NCBI GenBank assembly: GCA_018714895.1
Contig: DVMQ01000020.1
Location: 1-33,527, forward strand
DNA from: Coprovicinus avistercoris
GTDB taxonomy: Bacteria; Actinomycetota; Coriobacteriia; Coriobacteriales; Atopobiaceae
Direction: 5' to 3'
DNA length: 33,527 bases
Shown here: piece after piece, positions 7,426-16,384 of the stretch
Numbering within the stretch: the stretch's first letter is position 1
How the letters are laid out: the number at the start of each line of letters is the position of its first letter
Program-made: the position numbers and the translations under genes
Notes under the pieces: model-generated
The model's input: only the letters and a program-made list of their open reading frames with translations
What the model was told of the DNA's origin: nothing
Database searches by the model: none

Positions 7426-9384
7426 TTACGTGAGGATGTCTTTATAGGGCAGCGTGGCAGGATCAAGTGGAATAAGCCCGCTTACCTCAACCTGTTTCAA
7501 ACTGTCAAAAGAAAGCTCACGCTGCTCAGGAAGTCTGCCAATAACATTTTCATTGAGCCAGCTCATATGAACAATCTCTTCGCTTGTAAGATGCCCTGCT
7601 TTGCCGCTTTGGACAATGCCTCCTTGGCTATGCAATTCACCTGCAAAGGGATTTGCTCGCCCGGTAAGCATGGATTGCCTCAGGCCTTCCACAAGGACCC
7701 GTTGACCATAAGCCACGACATCTTCCAGATGAACATCAAGAATGCCTGCCGACATGCCCCACCAATAATTCAAGGCCTCCCCTACACGCCTTGAGCCTTC
7801 TTTTCGCCAAGTTTCATTGCGAATAGAGCGCACAATCAACTCGTAATAGCGTGCCCATTTCCAAATGGGATTGCCGAGGCGCACGCATGTATCATCATCC
7901 TCGATACGATAAAGACCCCAAGGCTCGTTTGGATTGAGTGGGTCAGCATAGTCCCGCGCCGAAATTACGCGCACATCACTCTCGGCAAGCTCACGCTTCC
8001 AGTCGTAATCCTTTGCAGAAAACCACTTTAGAAACACAACAGCATGCGGATCTACCATCTGCGCCCCAAGCGCAAAAGCGTTGATTTCGGCAACACTGCC
8101 ATATACCGGAGAGTCTGCAACATAGCCAATCCGATGATTTACTGCCTGCGTTGCCGCCAACGCACCAAGAAGATATTTTGCCTCATAGAGTCGCCCACTA
8201 AATGTTCTTACGGCACTGTGCGACAAACTCACAGAACAGTTGATAAAGGCACAGTGAGGATGCGCAAGCGCCTGGCGCAAACAGGCACGCATTTGCGTAG
8301 GCGAAATAGTGACGATAAGATCCACACCTTGCTTAAGCGCATCCTCTACCGCAAGCTTAAAGTCGTCATAATCGAGACAGTCGTCATAGGCTCGTGTGGA
8401 AATAGTTGGGCCCAATCGCTTTTCAAGTTTTTTGCGACCGCGCTCATGAAGAAGACACCAACCATCTGTTTGGGGGCTATGCTCATACATAAAGGCCATA
8501 CGAAAAGGTCTTGCAAGCACAGCGTCTTTATAAAGGTTTTTAAGCTCAGGAATGATGTTGCCTCTAAACTCAGCAGGATCCTCTAAATAGGCTACCTTTC
8601 CACCATCACGAACGACTTCAAACTCTTCCCAAAGACGTCCAACCCGTTCATCTATTTCCTTGGGTAATAGTTTTGAGGTGGTCTCAAAACCATAGACCTT
8701 CAGAAAGGTGAGAAATGCATCGCCCACAGAAAGGCCAAGCATATCCCCACCCCGGCGGTTAAAAGATTGTGCAAATGCATCAAAGGAGTTTTTGAGCATT
8801 TGCACTTTCTCGGCAGGCCATTTCTGATCGAGATTCTCGACGAGAAGCGCTGCAAGCTGCAGGTAATCGCCTTCATTGGAAAATACGATACCGTAGATGG
8901 GAGCAACCTGATAAAACCTCGTGAACTCTTGGTACACACGATATGCCGGGCTGTCCGAAGGCATCGGCAAAACACGTGTAATCGTCGCAAGTATTGTCGG
9001 TTGTTTTAAATAGCGCAGCACTGAAACGCGTTTATTGCCCTCTTGCACATAGAAGCGCTGCATAAACTCAAAGACTACGATCGGCTCACGGATACCCTCT
9101 GCGCGCTGCGAATCAATGAGATCGCTCCACTTCATCGCAAACTCCGAGGACGACTCAGGAAGCGGCATGAAATTCGATGAGAAACTATTTTGCCTGCCGC
9201 GTGTTTTTGTCCCAGCAATGAGGGAGATGTCGATTTCCGACAAGCCGATAGGTACCTCAGCCTGATAACCTTCGCCTTTTAAAATATCGTCAAGCGCTGG
9301 CGGATAAGGATATTGTCCCGCAGCAACATCTTTTTGGACACGCGCATACGCGAGCTTACGAGCCTTGCGATAGTCTTCGAGCAT
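7426..9384 (-). CDS. Cytosolic BMP-family (Med-like) protein with ParB-like N-terminal segment
   Basis: This is a 652-residue protein with no signal peptide or lipobox. The first 290 residues include a ParB-like stretch, YVQEGNKRVSVLRYLK (about 112-127), preceded by IAGTKTRGRQNSFSSNFMPL. Residues from about 290 to 460 fit the BMP/Med periplasmic-binding-like fold: RMAFMYEHSPQTDGW, VDLIVTISPTQM, YLLGALAATQAVNHRIGYVAD and NAFALGAQM. The C-terminal 190 residues are aromatic-rich and unassigned. BMP proteins normally are lipoproteins that bind nucleosides for ABC importers, but B. subtilis Med is a cytosolic relative with a regulatory role. The lack of export here argues for an intracellular sensor or enzyme-like role, which is inference. 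The start is seven bases past the galK stop, so it is in the gal operon. Confidence 0.8.
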   Translation of the reverse strand: MLEDYRKARKLAYARVQKDVAAGQYPYPPALDDILKGEGYQAEVPIGLSEIDISLIAGTKTRGRQNSFSSNFMPLPESSSEFAMKWSDLIDSQRAEGIREPIVVFEFMQRFYVQEGNKRVSVLRYLKQPTILATITRVLPMPSDSPAYRVYQEFTRFYQVAPIYGIVFSNEGDYLQLAALLVENLDQKWPAEKVQMLKNSFDAFAQSFNRRGGDMLGLSVGDAFLTFLKVYGFETTSKLLPKEIDERVGRLWEEFEVVRDGGKVAYLEDPAEFRGNIIPELKNLYKDAVLARPFRMAFMYEHSPQTDGWCLLHERGRKKLEKRLGPTISTRAYDDCLDYDDFKLAVEDALKQGVDLIVTISPTQMRACLRQALAHPHCAFINCSVSLSHSAVRTFSGRLYEAKYLLGALAATQAVNHRIGYVADSPVYGSVAEINAFALGAQMVDPHAVVFLKWFSAKDYDWKRELAESDVRVISARDYADPLNPNEPWGLYRIEDDDTCVRLGNPIWKWARYYELIVRSIRNETWRKEGSRRVGEALNYWWGMSAGILDVHLEDVVAYGQRVLVEGLRQSMLTGRANPFAGELHSQGGIVQSGKAGHLTSEEIVHMSWLNENVIGRLPEQRELSFDSLKQVEVSGLIPLDPATLPYKDILT

Positions 9385-9391
9385 TCTTTAC

Positions 9392-10645
9392 TCACGCCCC
9401 TGCGTTAAGACATGCAGCGCCAACCTGACGTATGTTGGTACGATAGATATTCTCAATACCCACATAGGGAGCCATATATTCAACGTAGTCTTGCGTATGT
9501 TCTGATGGAACAACGCACATAATTACCCCTGCAAAGCCGCCGCCATGCAGACGACAAACACCACGTCCAAGACGACGTAAATATATTTCTGTAAGAGCGA
9601 GTGCTAGAGGAATGGACTGCTCTGCAGGATCTGAAGATACATAAGCATTTTGCAGCCACTTCCAAGAAGAATTGCCTGAAGCTTCAATCAGATTGAGTAC
9701 CTCGGAACGATTCCCCTCATGAAGCGCCTGAACCGCCTTATCAACTCGGCCGCACTCCTCGAAGAAATGAAGTGCACGTAAAACGGCACGATCCGACCCT
9801 ACGCGCTCACGAACTTCAGGAAGACGACGCAGCAGATCATCCTCACTTATTTGGCTGAGCTGCTCCACGCCAAATACATTGGCAATGGCATGCATTTCTT
9901 GAGGGACAGAAGAGTACTCTTCAGAAAGATCTGCATGGCCTTTACCGGTATTAACAATCACCAAATCGCACCCGAGCGAATCAAATGAAAAATCAACCTT
10001 CTCGTACTTCACTCCGTCCGAGAAATCGAGCACGATTGTGCCACCCACAGCACACGCCATTTGGTCCATAAGGCCAGATGCCTTTTTCCAATAGACATTT
10101 TCCGCATACTGTCCGATATAAGCGTAGTCTACACGCTCAATGGAATCGTTATTAAAGAGATGATCAATTACTTGAATAATGAGCATCTCAAAAGAAGCAG
10201 ACGAGCTCACACCTGCCGATGGAATTACTTCAGAGGACACTGTTGCATTAAAACCTGCAACACGATACTTGCGATCGCGGAGTGCGCGAACCATACCCGC
10301 TACGAGCGAAAGGCTTCCTTGGCATGGCGGAATGGTCTCAACTGCATCAACATCGAAAACGATAGGCTGAGAATAACCTTCACTCACAATTTCAATGGTA
10401 TTGGTACCATTTGGAGCCGCAGCCGCAATAGTATCCATCGTTATGCTTGCAGCTAAAATCTTGCCACCATTATGGTCGGTATGATTGCCAATTATTTCTG
10501 TACGGCCAGGCGCTGAGAAAAACTCGAGGTCAGCCTCGCCAAAGCGATCAATATAGCGGTTTTCAAGCACCTTGAGGCGCTCAGCAGCCTTCTCAGCCGC
10601 AACACCATAAACTTGTTTGAGCTGATCAATGGTTGGAACTGCCAT
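9392..10645 (-). CDS. galK: Galactokinase
   Basis: This 417-residue GHMP kinase phosphorylates galactose at C1. It has the galactokinase N-terminal signature as APGRTEIIGNHTDHNGG (about residues 45-61), a form typical of clostridial galactokinases rather than the E. coli GEHTDYN form. The ATP-binding loop is IPSAGVSSSASFEML, and the C-terminal GHMP motif is LHGGGFAGVIMCVV. The ATG start at 10645 has AAAGGAGA four bases upstream; a longer in-frame reading would add 35 residues that overlap galT. It lies 16 bases after the galT stop and is clearly co-transcribed with it. It is the first Leloir step after alpha-galactosidase releases galactose. Confidence 0.96.
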   Translation of the reverse strand: MAVPTIDQLKQVYGVAAEKAAERLKVLENRYIDRFGEADLEFFSAPGRTEIIGNHTDHNGGKILAASITMDTIAAAAPNGTNTIEIVSEGYSQPIVFDVDAVETIPPCQGSLSLVAGMVRALRDRKYRVAGFNATVSSEVIPSAGVSSSASFEMLIIQVIDHLFNNDSIERVDYAYIGQYAENVYWKKASGLMDQMACAVGGTIVLDFSDGVKYEKVDFSFDSLGCDLVIVNTGKGHADLSEEYSSVPQEMHAIANVFGVEQLSQISEDDLLRRLPEVRERVGSDRAVLRALHFFEECGRVDKAVQALHEGNRSEVLNLIEASGNSSWKWLQNAYVSSDPAEQSIPLALALTEIYLRRLGRGVCRLHGGGFAGVIMCVVPSEHTQDYVEYMAPYVGIENIYRTNIRQVGAACLNAGA

Positions 10646-10661
10646 GATGTCTCCTTTTGTT

Positions 10662-12233
10662 CTATTGCACACTCGCAATAAACCTATCGAGTGCCTCGTG
10701 CCCTTCGTCGTTATCGGCAAAAACAGCACACTGTTCAAGCACGCGGGCAAATACCGCGCCTATTTCCTGTTCAATAATGTGATCAAGCTCTGCTGCCGCT
10801 GTTGCACTATCGAGGTTTTGAATATTTTCGGGCGCATACGCGGGCTGGCGCTGTAAGACTTCAGCCGCCCATGGAGCGTGAGCAGCACACACCGGATTTG
10901 TTGCTGGATCTTCTCCCGCAAGAATCATACGTTTGAGTTCGTCCATCTCACCCACCAGACGTGCGGGCAGCACAGCAAGACCCATCACTTCAATCAAGCC
11001 GATATTCTCTTTTTTAATGTGATGAAGCTCCTGATGGGGATGGAAAATGCCGAGTGGATACTCTTCAGTTGTCCGATTATTTCGAAGTACGAGATCAAGC
11101 TCATACATTTGTCCACGGCGTCGTGCAATAGGCGTAATCGTGTTATGAGGCACGCCATCTGTTTCAGCCAAAATATCCACGGATGCATCGGAGTAACTGC
11201 GCCATGTTGTAAGAATTCGGTTAGCAAGCTCCACAAGACGGGCAGGCTCAAAGCTATCAAGTCGGATAACCGACATAGGCCAGTCAACAATGCCAGCCTC
11301 TACATCCTCAAAACCAGGGAAAACTATTCGTTTACGCATGCCGGCTCGAGCCATAGCAAACGTATACCGCCCTCCCTGATAGTGCTCATGCGTAAGAATT
11401 GAGCCACCCACAATAGGAAGGTCGGCGTTTGAGCCAAGCGTGTAGTGCGGAAATATAGTGACAAACTCGAGAAGGCGTTCAAACGTTACGCGATCAATAC
11501 GCATTGGAACGTGCTGGCGCGAGAGCACAATGCAGTGCTCGTTGTAATACACATACGGGCTGTACTGCAAATACCATGGCTCATCTGCCAAGGTAAGTGG
11601 AATCAGCCGAATTGTTTGGCGAGCCGGATGATCAAGTCTGCCTGCATAGCCCTCGTTTTCACAACACAGCTGGCAGCGCGGATAGCTCCCCTTATTGCCT
11701 TTATTTTTGAGGGCAGCCGCTATGGCCTTTGGATCTTTCTCAGGTTTTGAGAGATTGATAGTAATATCCAAATCTCCATACCGAGTAGCAACCACCCATT
11801 TTTTATCTCGTGCAATTCGATATGAGCGAATATAGTCGGAATCGAGCGCAAGTTTGTAGAGATAGTCCGTAGCACTCTCACAAGAATCGTGATAGCGCTT
11901 CCAGAACGTATGAACCACCTGGCTTGGACGCGGCGTAACACAGCCCATAAGCCGTGTATCAAAAAGATCACGACTGGCTATTCCGTCTTCAATAACTCCT
12001 CGAGCAACAGCATCGTCGAGCAAGCATGCCAAAAGCTCCTCTAGCGGAGGCTTTGCCGCCTGTGCTGTGGCCTGAATTGGCTCAAAGGTGGCTTGAGGCT
12101 CGTAGTGCAACGCATCGAAAAGTTGGTTTGAAGCAAACACTATATCTTCTTCGCCAATGAGTTGGCGATCAAGAGCGTAAGCAACGAGAGCTGCTACACC
12201 ATCCTCAGCATTGCGAAACCATGAAGCGTTCAT
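10662..12233 (-). CDS. galT: UDP-glucose--hexose-1-phosphate uridylyltransferase, class II
   Basis: This 523-residue protein is the long Firmicutes-type (class II) GalT, unlike the E. coli enzyme of about 350 residues. Recognisable blocks are LMGCVTPRPSQVVHTFW, LPIVGGSILTHEHYQGG, VPHNTITPIARRR and GIFHPHQELHHIKKENIGLIE. The last contains the HPH-type catalytic histidine region. It transfers UMP between UDP-glucose and galactose-1-phosphate. The ATG start at 12233 has CGGAG five bases upstream. It follows the alpha-galactosidase gene after 99 bases that contain no strong terminator, so I place it in the same operon. No galE for recycling UDP-galactose is found in the window. Confidence 0.96.
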   Translation of the reverse strand: MNASWFRNAEDGVAALVAYALDRQLIGEEDIVFASNQLFDALHYEPQATFEPIQATAQAAKPPLEELLACLLDDAVARGVIEDGIASRDLFDTRLMGCVTPRPSQVVHTFWKRYHDSCESATDYLYKLALDSDYIRSYRIARDKKWVVATRYGDLDITINLSKPEKDPKAIAAALKNKGNKGSYPRCQLCCENEGYAGRLDHPARQTIRLIPLTLADEPWYLQYSPYVYYNEHCIVLSRQHVPMRIDRVTFERLLEFVTIFPHYTLGSNADLPIVGGSILTHEHYQGGRYTFAMARAGMRKRIVFPGFEDVEAGIVDWPMSVIRLDSFEPARLVELANRILTTWRSYSDASVDILAETDGVPHNTITPIARRRGQMYELDLVLRNNRTTEEYPLGIFHPHQELHHIKKENIGLIEVMGLAVLPARLVGEMDELKRMILAGEDPATNPVCAAHAPWAAEVLQRQPAYAPENIQNLDSATAAAELDHIIEQEIGAVFARVLEQCAVFADNDEGHEALDRFIASVQ

Positions 12234-12332
12234 CGCATCTCCGTCCTGCTGCTATAAAGCAACATGCTGTGCGCTTGTTTGAGTTCAACCAGGATCCACA
12301 GCAGGTTATATCAGCTGATTTTTTGCAGACCT

Positions 12333-14525
12333 TTATCCCTCTACTCGCTCGAAACGATAGAGATAGGATGCATACATTTCTGTATTAACCGGCAATGGCA
12401 TTCCCATATCCATAAGGGCATTTGCGGGATACACCACTCCTGTGGTGAGCTCACGATAGTTAGCCCCTGGAGTTAAACCGCGCAATGTTATGTAATTTGC
12501 TTGGGCATACCCTTCAACCTTAAGGACAACTGCCGTCATAATTGCCTCAGAACCATCCTCTAACACGTTCTCCCAGGCACACACATCATCATCCATAGGC
12601 GAAGAAAGTCGATAGAGCTCTCCTTCGCAAACTATGTTCTCTATTTCGTGATAAAGGCTGATCTGACGGCGAATATGATCGAAGGCACGACCGGGCAGCT
12701 CATTTAAATCTAGTTCGTATCCAAAACTACCGCCTGCCATGGCCACATGTCCGCGCGTCGTTAAGGGTACCGTACGATTATTTATCTCATTTGGACATGC
12801 AGATACATGTGCACCCATAACTGAAAGCGGGAACCCAAATGATGATCCATATTGAATTGTGAGGCGATTATCTGCGTCGGTATTATCGCTCGTCCAGATT
12901 TGAGGGGTGTAATACATCATGCCCGCATCATAACGGCCACCTCCGGCAGAGCACCCCTCAAACAGCACTTTGGGATAGCGCTTTATCAGACGTTCAAGCA
13001 GGTCATAGACACCAATCATATAGTCGTAGAGCACTTTGCCCTGATCGGTTGTTGTACGGGAATACGCATCGGTAATACAACGGTTGTAGTCCCACTTAAC
13101 GTACTCAATATGCGCCTGATCAAGTATACCGCAGAGTTGCTCAAACAAATTATCTCGCACGTCAGCTCGCGATAGATCAAGAACAAGCTGATCACGCCCA
13201 AGAGTAGGAGCTTTTCCAGGAAGTGCGAGGACCCAATCGGGATGAGCACGATACAAATCGCTGTCCTCGCTGATCATTTCAGGCTCTACCCAAATACCAA
13301 ACTTAAGACCAAGATCATTTATCTGATCTGCAAGTTCCGCGAGTGATCTGCCGAGTTTTTTCTCATTAACACGCCAGTCGCCGAGCGAGCAAATATCGTT
13401 ATCGCGCTCTGCAAACCAGCCATCGTCCATCACAAACAGCTCTATACCAAGATCAGCTGCTGTTTTGGCAAGATCCAGCAAGGAGTCGCCATTGAAATTA
13501 AAGTGCATTGCCTCCCAGCTATTTACAAGCACGGGACGGCGGCGATCGCGCCAATATCCCCGGCACACGCGCTTCCTGATGCATCGATGCATAATGTTAG
13601 ATATACGTCCGATGCCCTCATGTGAATAGGCCATGATGACTTCTGGAGCAACCAAACGCTCGCCGGGATTGAGAGGATATGAGAAGCGGTCATCAGAAAG
13701 GCCCATCTGTACACGAACCTGGTTGTACTGATCGCGCTCCACCTCAGCTTCAAAACCACCGCTATAAACATAGTTCATTGCCCAAGCGCGCCCATTGAAT
13801 TCAGTTGCAGCATGATCGCAAACAATCATAAATGGACTGTATTGATTCGATGACATGCCACGACGACTGCCCACTGAGAATGAACCATGTCCAATACGAT
13901 GACGATCTGGCCTACGCTCCATTGCGTGTCTGCCATTAAATGTCATGACATCAAGATCGCCGTGAACAAAATCGAGACAAGCACTCTGTAAACGCTCAAC
14001 GGTTACAGAAGCATTGCCCGCATTAGTAACAATGAGCGCACGTGTAATCACATCAAAATGTGGCAACACACCATAGAGCAGCTCAACCTCAAGCCCAAGT
14101 CGCTCGTCACGTAATTGAACAGAGAGAGACTGAGCCTCATCATCTTCCTCGCTGTAAACAGCTGGAAGTCCCGGAAGTGAGAACATGCCGTTTGAAATGG
14201 TATGACCTACATAGCGTAAGTCACAGCCAAATGCACCCTCAGCATCGCGCACAACAAGCAAAGGACTGCGCATATCGCCGCTCCCCTGGAAGGGGAATTC
14301 TTGAGGCAATACATCAAGCGAATAGGTGCGGTCATGCACATCATAAGGGCAACCACACATACCGCTGCGGTCTGCATACGTTACAAGATATGACATATCA
14401 CCTGACGTACGAGCACCATAATAGAGATGTATCAGGTAACCGTAAGGATCAACCTTCATTTGATATGTCGTTGTATCGGTAGTAAGCGTGATGAGTTTCG
14501 TTGCGGAATTAAAATCAATCGGCAT
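12333..14525 (-). CDS. aga: Alpha-galactosidase, GH36
   Basis: At 730 residues it has the length of tetrameric intracellular GH36 alpha-galactosidases (AgaA/MelA/Aga type). The catalytic nucleophile is Asp479 in YVKWDYNR, and the acid/base is Asp547 in WTSDNTDA, both in the positions expected for the family. It also has LFVMDDGWF and FGIWVEPEMI, which form the substrate pocket, and GCSAGGGRYD. It removes terminal alpha-1,6 galactose from melibiose, raffinose or stachyose. There is no signal peptide, so the substrate must be imported, consistent with the upstream ABC transporter. I chose ATG at 14525 (MPIDFNSA) over a TTG ten codons upstream because of the better ribosome site. A strong hairpin lies between it and msmG. 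Confidence 0.96.
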   Translation of the reverse strand: MPIDFNSATKLITLTTDTTTYQMKVDPYGYLIHLYYGARTSGDMSYLVTYADRSGMCGCPYDVHDRTYSLDVLPQEFPFQGSGDMRSPLLVVRDAEGAFGCDLRYVGHTISNGMFSLPGLPAVYSEEDDEAQSLSVQLRDERLGLEVELLYGVLPHFDVITRALIVTNAGNASVTVERLQSACLDFVHGDLDVMTFNGRHAMERRPDRHRIGHGSFSVGSRRGMSSNQYSPFMIVCDHAATEFNGRAWAMNYVYSGGFEAEVERDQYNQVRVQMGLSDDRFSYPLNPGERLVAPEVIMAYSHEGIGRISNIMHRCIRKRVCRGYWRDRRRPVLVNSWEAMHFNFNGDSLLDLAKTAADLGIELFVMDDGWFAERDNDICSLGDWRVNEKKLGRSLAELADQINDLGLKFGIWVEPEMISEDSDLYRAHPDWVLALPGKAPTLGRDQLVLDLSRADVRDNLFEQLCGILDQAHIEYVKWDYNRCITDAYSRTTTDQGKVLYDYMIGVYDLLERLIKRYPKVLFEGCSAGGGRYDAGMMYYTPQIWTSDNTDADNRLTIQYGSSFGFPLSVMGAHVSACPNEINNRTVPLTTRGHVAMAGGSFGYELDLNELPGRAFDHIRRQISLYHEIENIVCEGELYRLSSPMDDDVCAWENVLEDGSEAIMTAVVLKVEGYAQANYITLRGLTPGANYRELTTGVVYPANALMDMGMPLPVNTEMYASYLYRFERVEG

Positions 14526-14578
14526 GAATCCAGGGCCTTTCCAAAGATAATTCAACAGCTAATGCCTTATAGAGAGGT

Positions 14579-14611
14579 GCTCCAATCGTGCCTCAGTGAC
14601 TCGATTGGAGC
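14579..14611 (-). repeat. 10-bp perfect stem-loop between msmG and the alpha-galactosidase gene
   Basis: The arms GCTCCAATCG (14579-14588) and CGATTGGAGC (14602-14611) are perfectly complementary, with a 13-base loop. There is no T-run on the minus strand. In operon context it could protect the transporter message from 3' decay or cause partial termination, as intergenic hairpins do in other sugar operons (inference). Confidence 0.65.
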
Positions 14612-14654
14612 GCAACTCAATATAAAGTTCCCCTCAGCACTTCTACAGTATTTG

Positions 14655-15503
14655 CTACTTCACAGCACCGTTGGTAACACCACCGATAATCTGCTTCTGA
14701 GCAAAGATGTAGAAGATAATCATCGGAAGCATAGCGAGCAGATAAGAAGCAAATGCAAGTGGATAGTCGGTACCAAATGCTGTCTGGAAGCTCATCTGTG
14801 CAAGCGGGAGCGTATATACACCCGAGCCGCCCATGATTACCAGCGGGGTCATAACATCATTCCATACAGCGAGTCCCGTAATGACTGCAACAGTAGCATG
14901 CATGGGCTTCATGATAGGAAAGATAATCTTCCAGAATGTTGTCCATGTAGAGGCGCCGTCCACACGGGCTGCTTCCTCAAGGGCAATGGGGATGTTCCTG
15001 AGATAACCCGTGTAAAGCATGATGTTCATAGGCATGTAGAACACGATGTACAGAATCATGACACCCAGCATATTATCCAGATGAAGGATGGCTGTCTGCT
15101 TAACAAGCGGCATCATAAGAATTGCAAACGGAACATACATACCAGCGATAATGAAGAGATACGACCACTTAAAAGGTTTACGGTCCATATTGCGCCCAAT
15201 AGCATAGGCGGCAAGAGAGTGCAGAAGAATCGAAACCACTACCGCAACGACCGTAATTAGCAGCGAGTTCAAAAATGAGCTGAAGAACTGCGTTTCCTTT
15301 ATTGCCTCAAGAAAGTTTGCAAAATCCCAATGAGCGGGCAGTGTAAAAATTTCGAGACCTGTTGGCATAGTCTCTGACACGGAAATACGTGCCGTCATAT
15401 AAAGCGGAAAAACAATTACTACAATCGCGAGGAGAATCAGAGCGATGGTAATGGGCCAGTTAACCCGCTCTTTGACCTTAGCACCATATGCATCTTTAGC
15501 CAT
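14655..15503 (-). CDS. msmG: Sugar ABC transporter permease (MsmG/MalG type)
   Basis: This 282-residue integral membrane protein has six predicted hydrophobic spans and the inner-membrane permease EAA loop as EEAARVDGASTWTTFWKIIFP (about residues 185-205). This loop docks onto the ATPase. It belongs to the CUT1 family MalG/MsmG branch. Its start overlaps the msmF stop by one base (TAATG), a translational-coupling arrangement. Substrate is inferred from context as alpha-galactosides; sequence alone does not fix it. Confidence 0.92.
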   Translation of the reverse strand: MAKDAYGAKVKERVNWPITIALILLAIVVIVFPLYMTARISVSETMPTGLEIFTLPAHWDFANFLEAIKETQFFSSFLNSLLITVVAVVVSILLHSLAAYAIGRNMDRKPFKWSYLFIIAGMYVPFAILMMPLVKQTAILHLDNMLGVMILYIVFYMPMNIMLYTGYLRNIPIALEEAARVDGASTWTTFWKIIFPIMKPMHATVAVITGLAVWNDVMTPLVIMGGSGVYTLPLAQMSFQTAFGTDYPLAFASYLLAMLPMIIFYIFAQKQIIGGVTNGAVK

Positions 15504-16372
15504 TAGAGCTGCTCCTCTCTACTGCTCAAGAAGTTCGTCTGAATGATGGAGATAACTGCAATAAGAATGAAGAAAATGACCGCGTTAGCGCACTGGAAGC
15601 CAAACTGTCCACCTGCAAGACCATTGTTATAGATAAGGAAAGAAATAGACTCTGTAGACTGAGACGGGCCACCAGATGTCATAGCAATGATCTGATCGAA
15701 CACCATGAGCATGTCCTTCATCACTAACACCATATTTGTTGTGACGGCAGGCATAATAAGCGGCAACGTAATGTAGCGGAACTTGTTCCATCCGGTTGCA
15801 CCATCAAGGCTGCCGGCCTCATAGACATCCTCAGGCACTGAAGAAAGACCCGTAATATAAATAATGGTCGTTTGAGCACAGCCCTGCCAAATCAATACAA
15901 CTACGATTGCAATCCAAGCCAAACTCGGCGAAGCCAAGATTGATTCGGTTCCGGTAATTGCTGGGATAATCCATGTGAAGAGATAGCTGAAAACATAACC
16001 AACTACCAAGGCGCCCAGAATCTTTGGAACGAAAAACATTCCGCGAAGAGCACTCTTAAACTTGATTTTGCTCGAAAGCGCAATAGCAAGCATAAGAGAA
16101 AACACATTCGTCAGAATTGTTGCAACAACTGCAACCTTAAAGGTGAAAAGGTAAGAATTGCCTACACGCGCATCACTAAAAAGATCGATGTAATTCTGAA
16201 GCCCTACTATTTCGTATGAACCAAAGCCCTTTGAGTTGGTAAAGCTGTAGAAAAAGCCTGTAAGCAGTGGAAATGTATTAAATGCGATAAATAGAATAAG
16301 CACCGGGATGAGGATGGCATAAAATGTTTTCATGCGTCCTGAGCCCACCTTGCTCTTACTAAGATTTGCCAT
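15503..16372 (-). CDS. msmF: Sugar ABC transporter permease (MsmF/MalF type)
   Basis: This 289-residue protein has an N-terminal span (FYAILIPVLILFIAFNTFPL), several further spans, and the EAA loop YEAGSLDGATGWNKFRYITL (about residues 190-210). It pairs with MsmG to form the channel of a CUT1 sugar importer. It starts 12 bases after the substrate-binding protein gene. The specificity is inferred from neighbours. Confidence 0.92.
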   Translation of the reverse strand: MANLSKSKVGSGRMKTFYAILIPVLILFIAFNTFPLLTGFFYSFTNSKGFGSYEIVGLQNYIDLFSDARVGNSYLFTFKVAVVATILTNVFSLMLAIALSSKIKFKSALRGMFFVPKILGALVVGYVFSYLFTWIIPAITGTESILASPSLAWIAIVVVLIWQGCAQTTIIYITGLSSVPEDVYEAGSLDGATGWNKFRYITLPLIMPAVTTNMVLVMKDMLMVFDQIIAMTSGGPSQSTESISFLIYNNGLAGGQFGFQCANAVIFFILIAVISIIQTNFLSSREEQL

Positions 16373-16384
16373 AGCACTCCCCCC

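Noticed and set aside
7426..9384. Sugar-binding lipoprotein for the msm transporter
   Set aside because: There is no export signal, and a proper lipoprotein binding protein (msmE) is already present next to the permeases.
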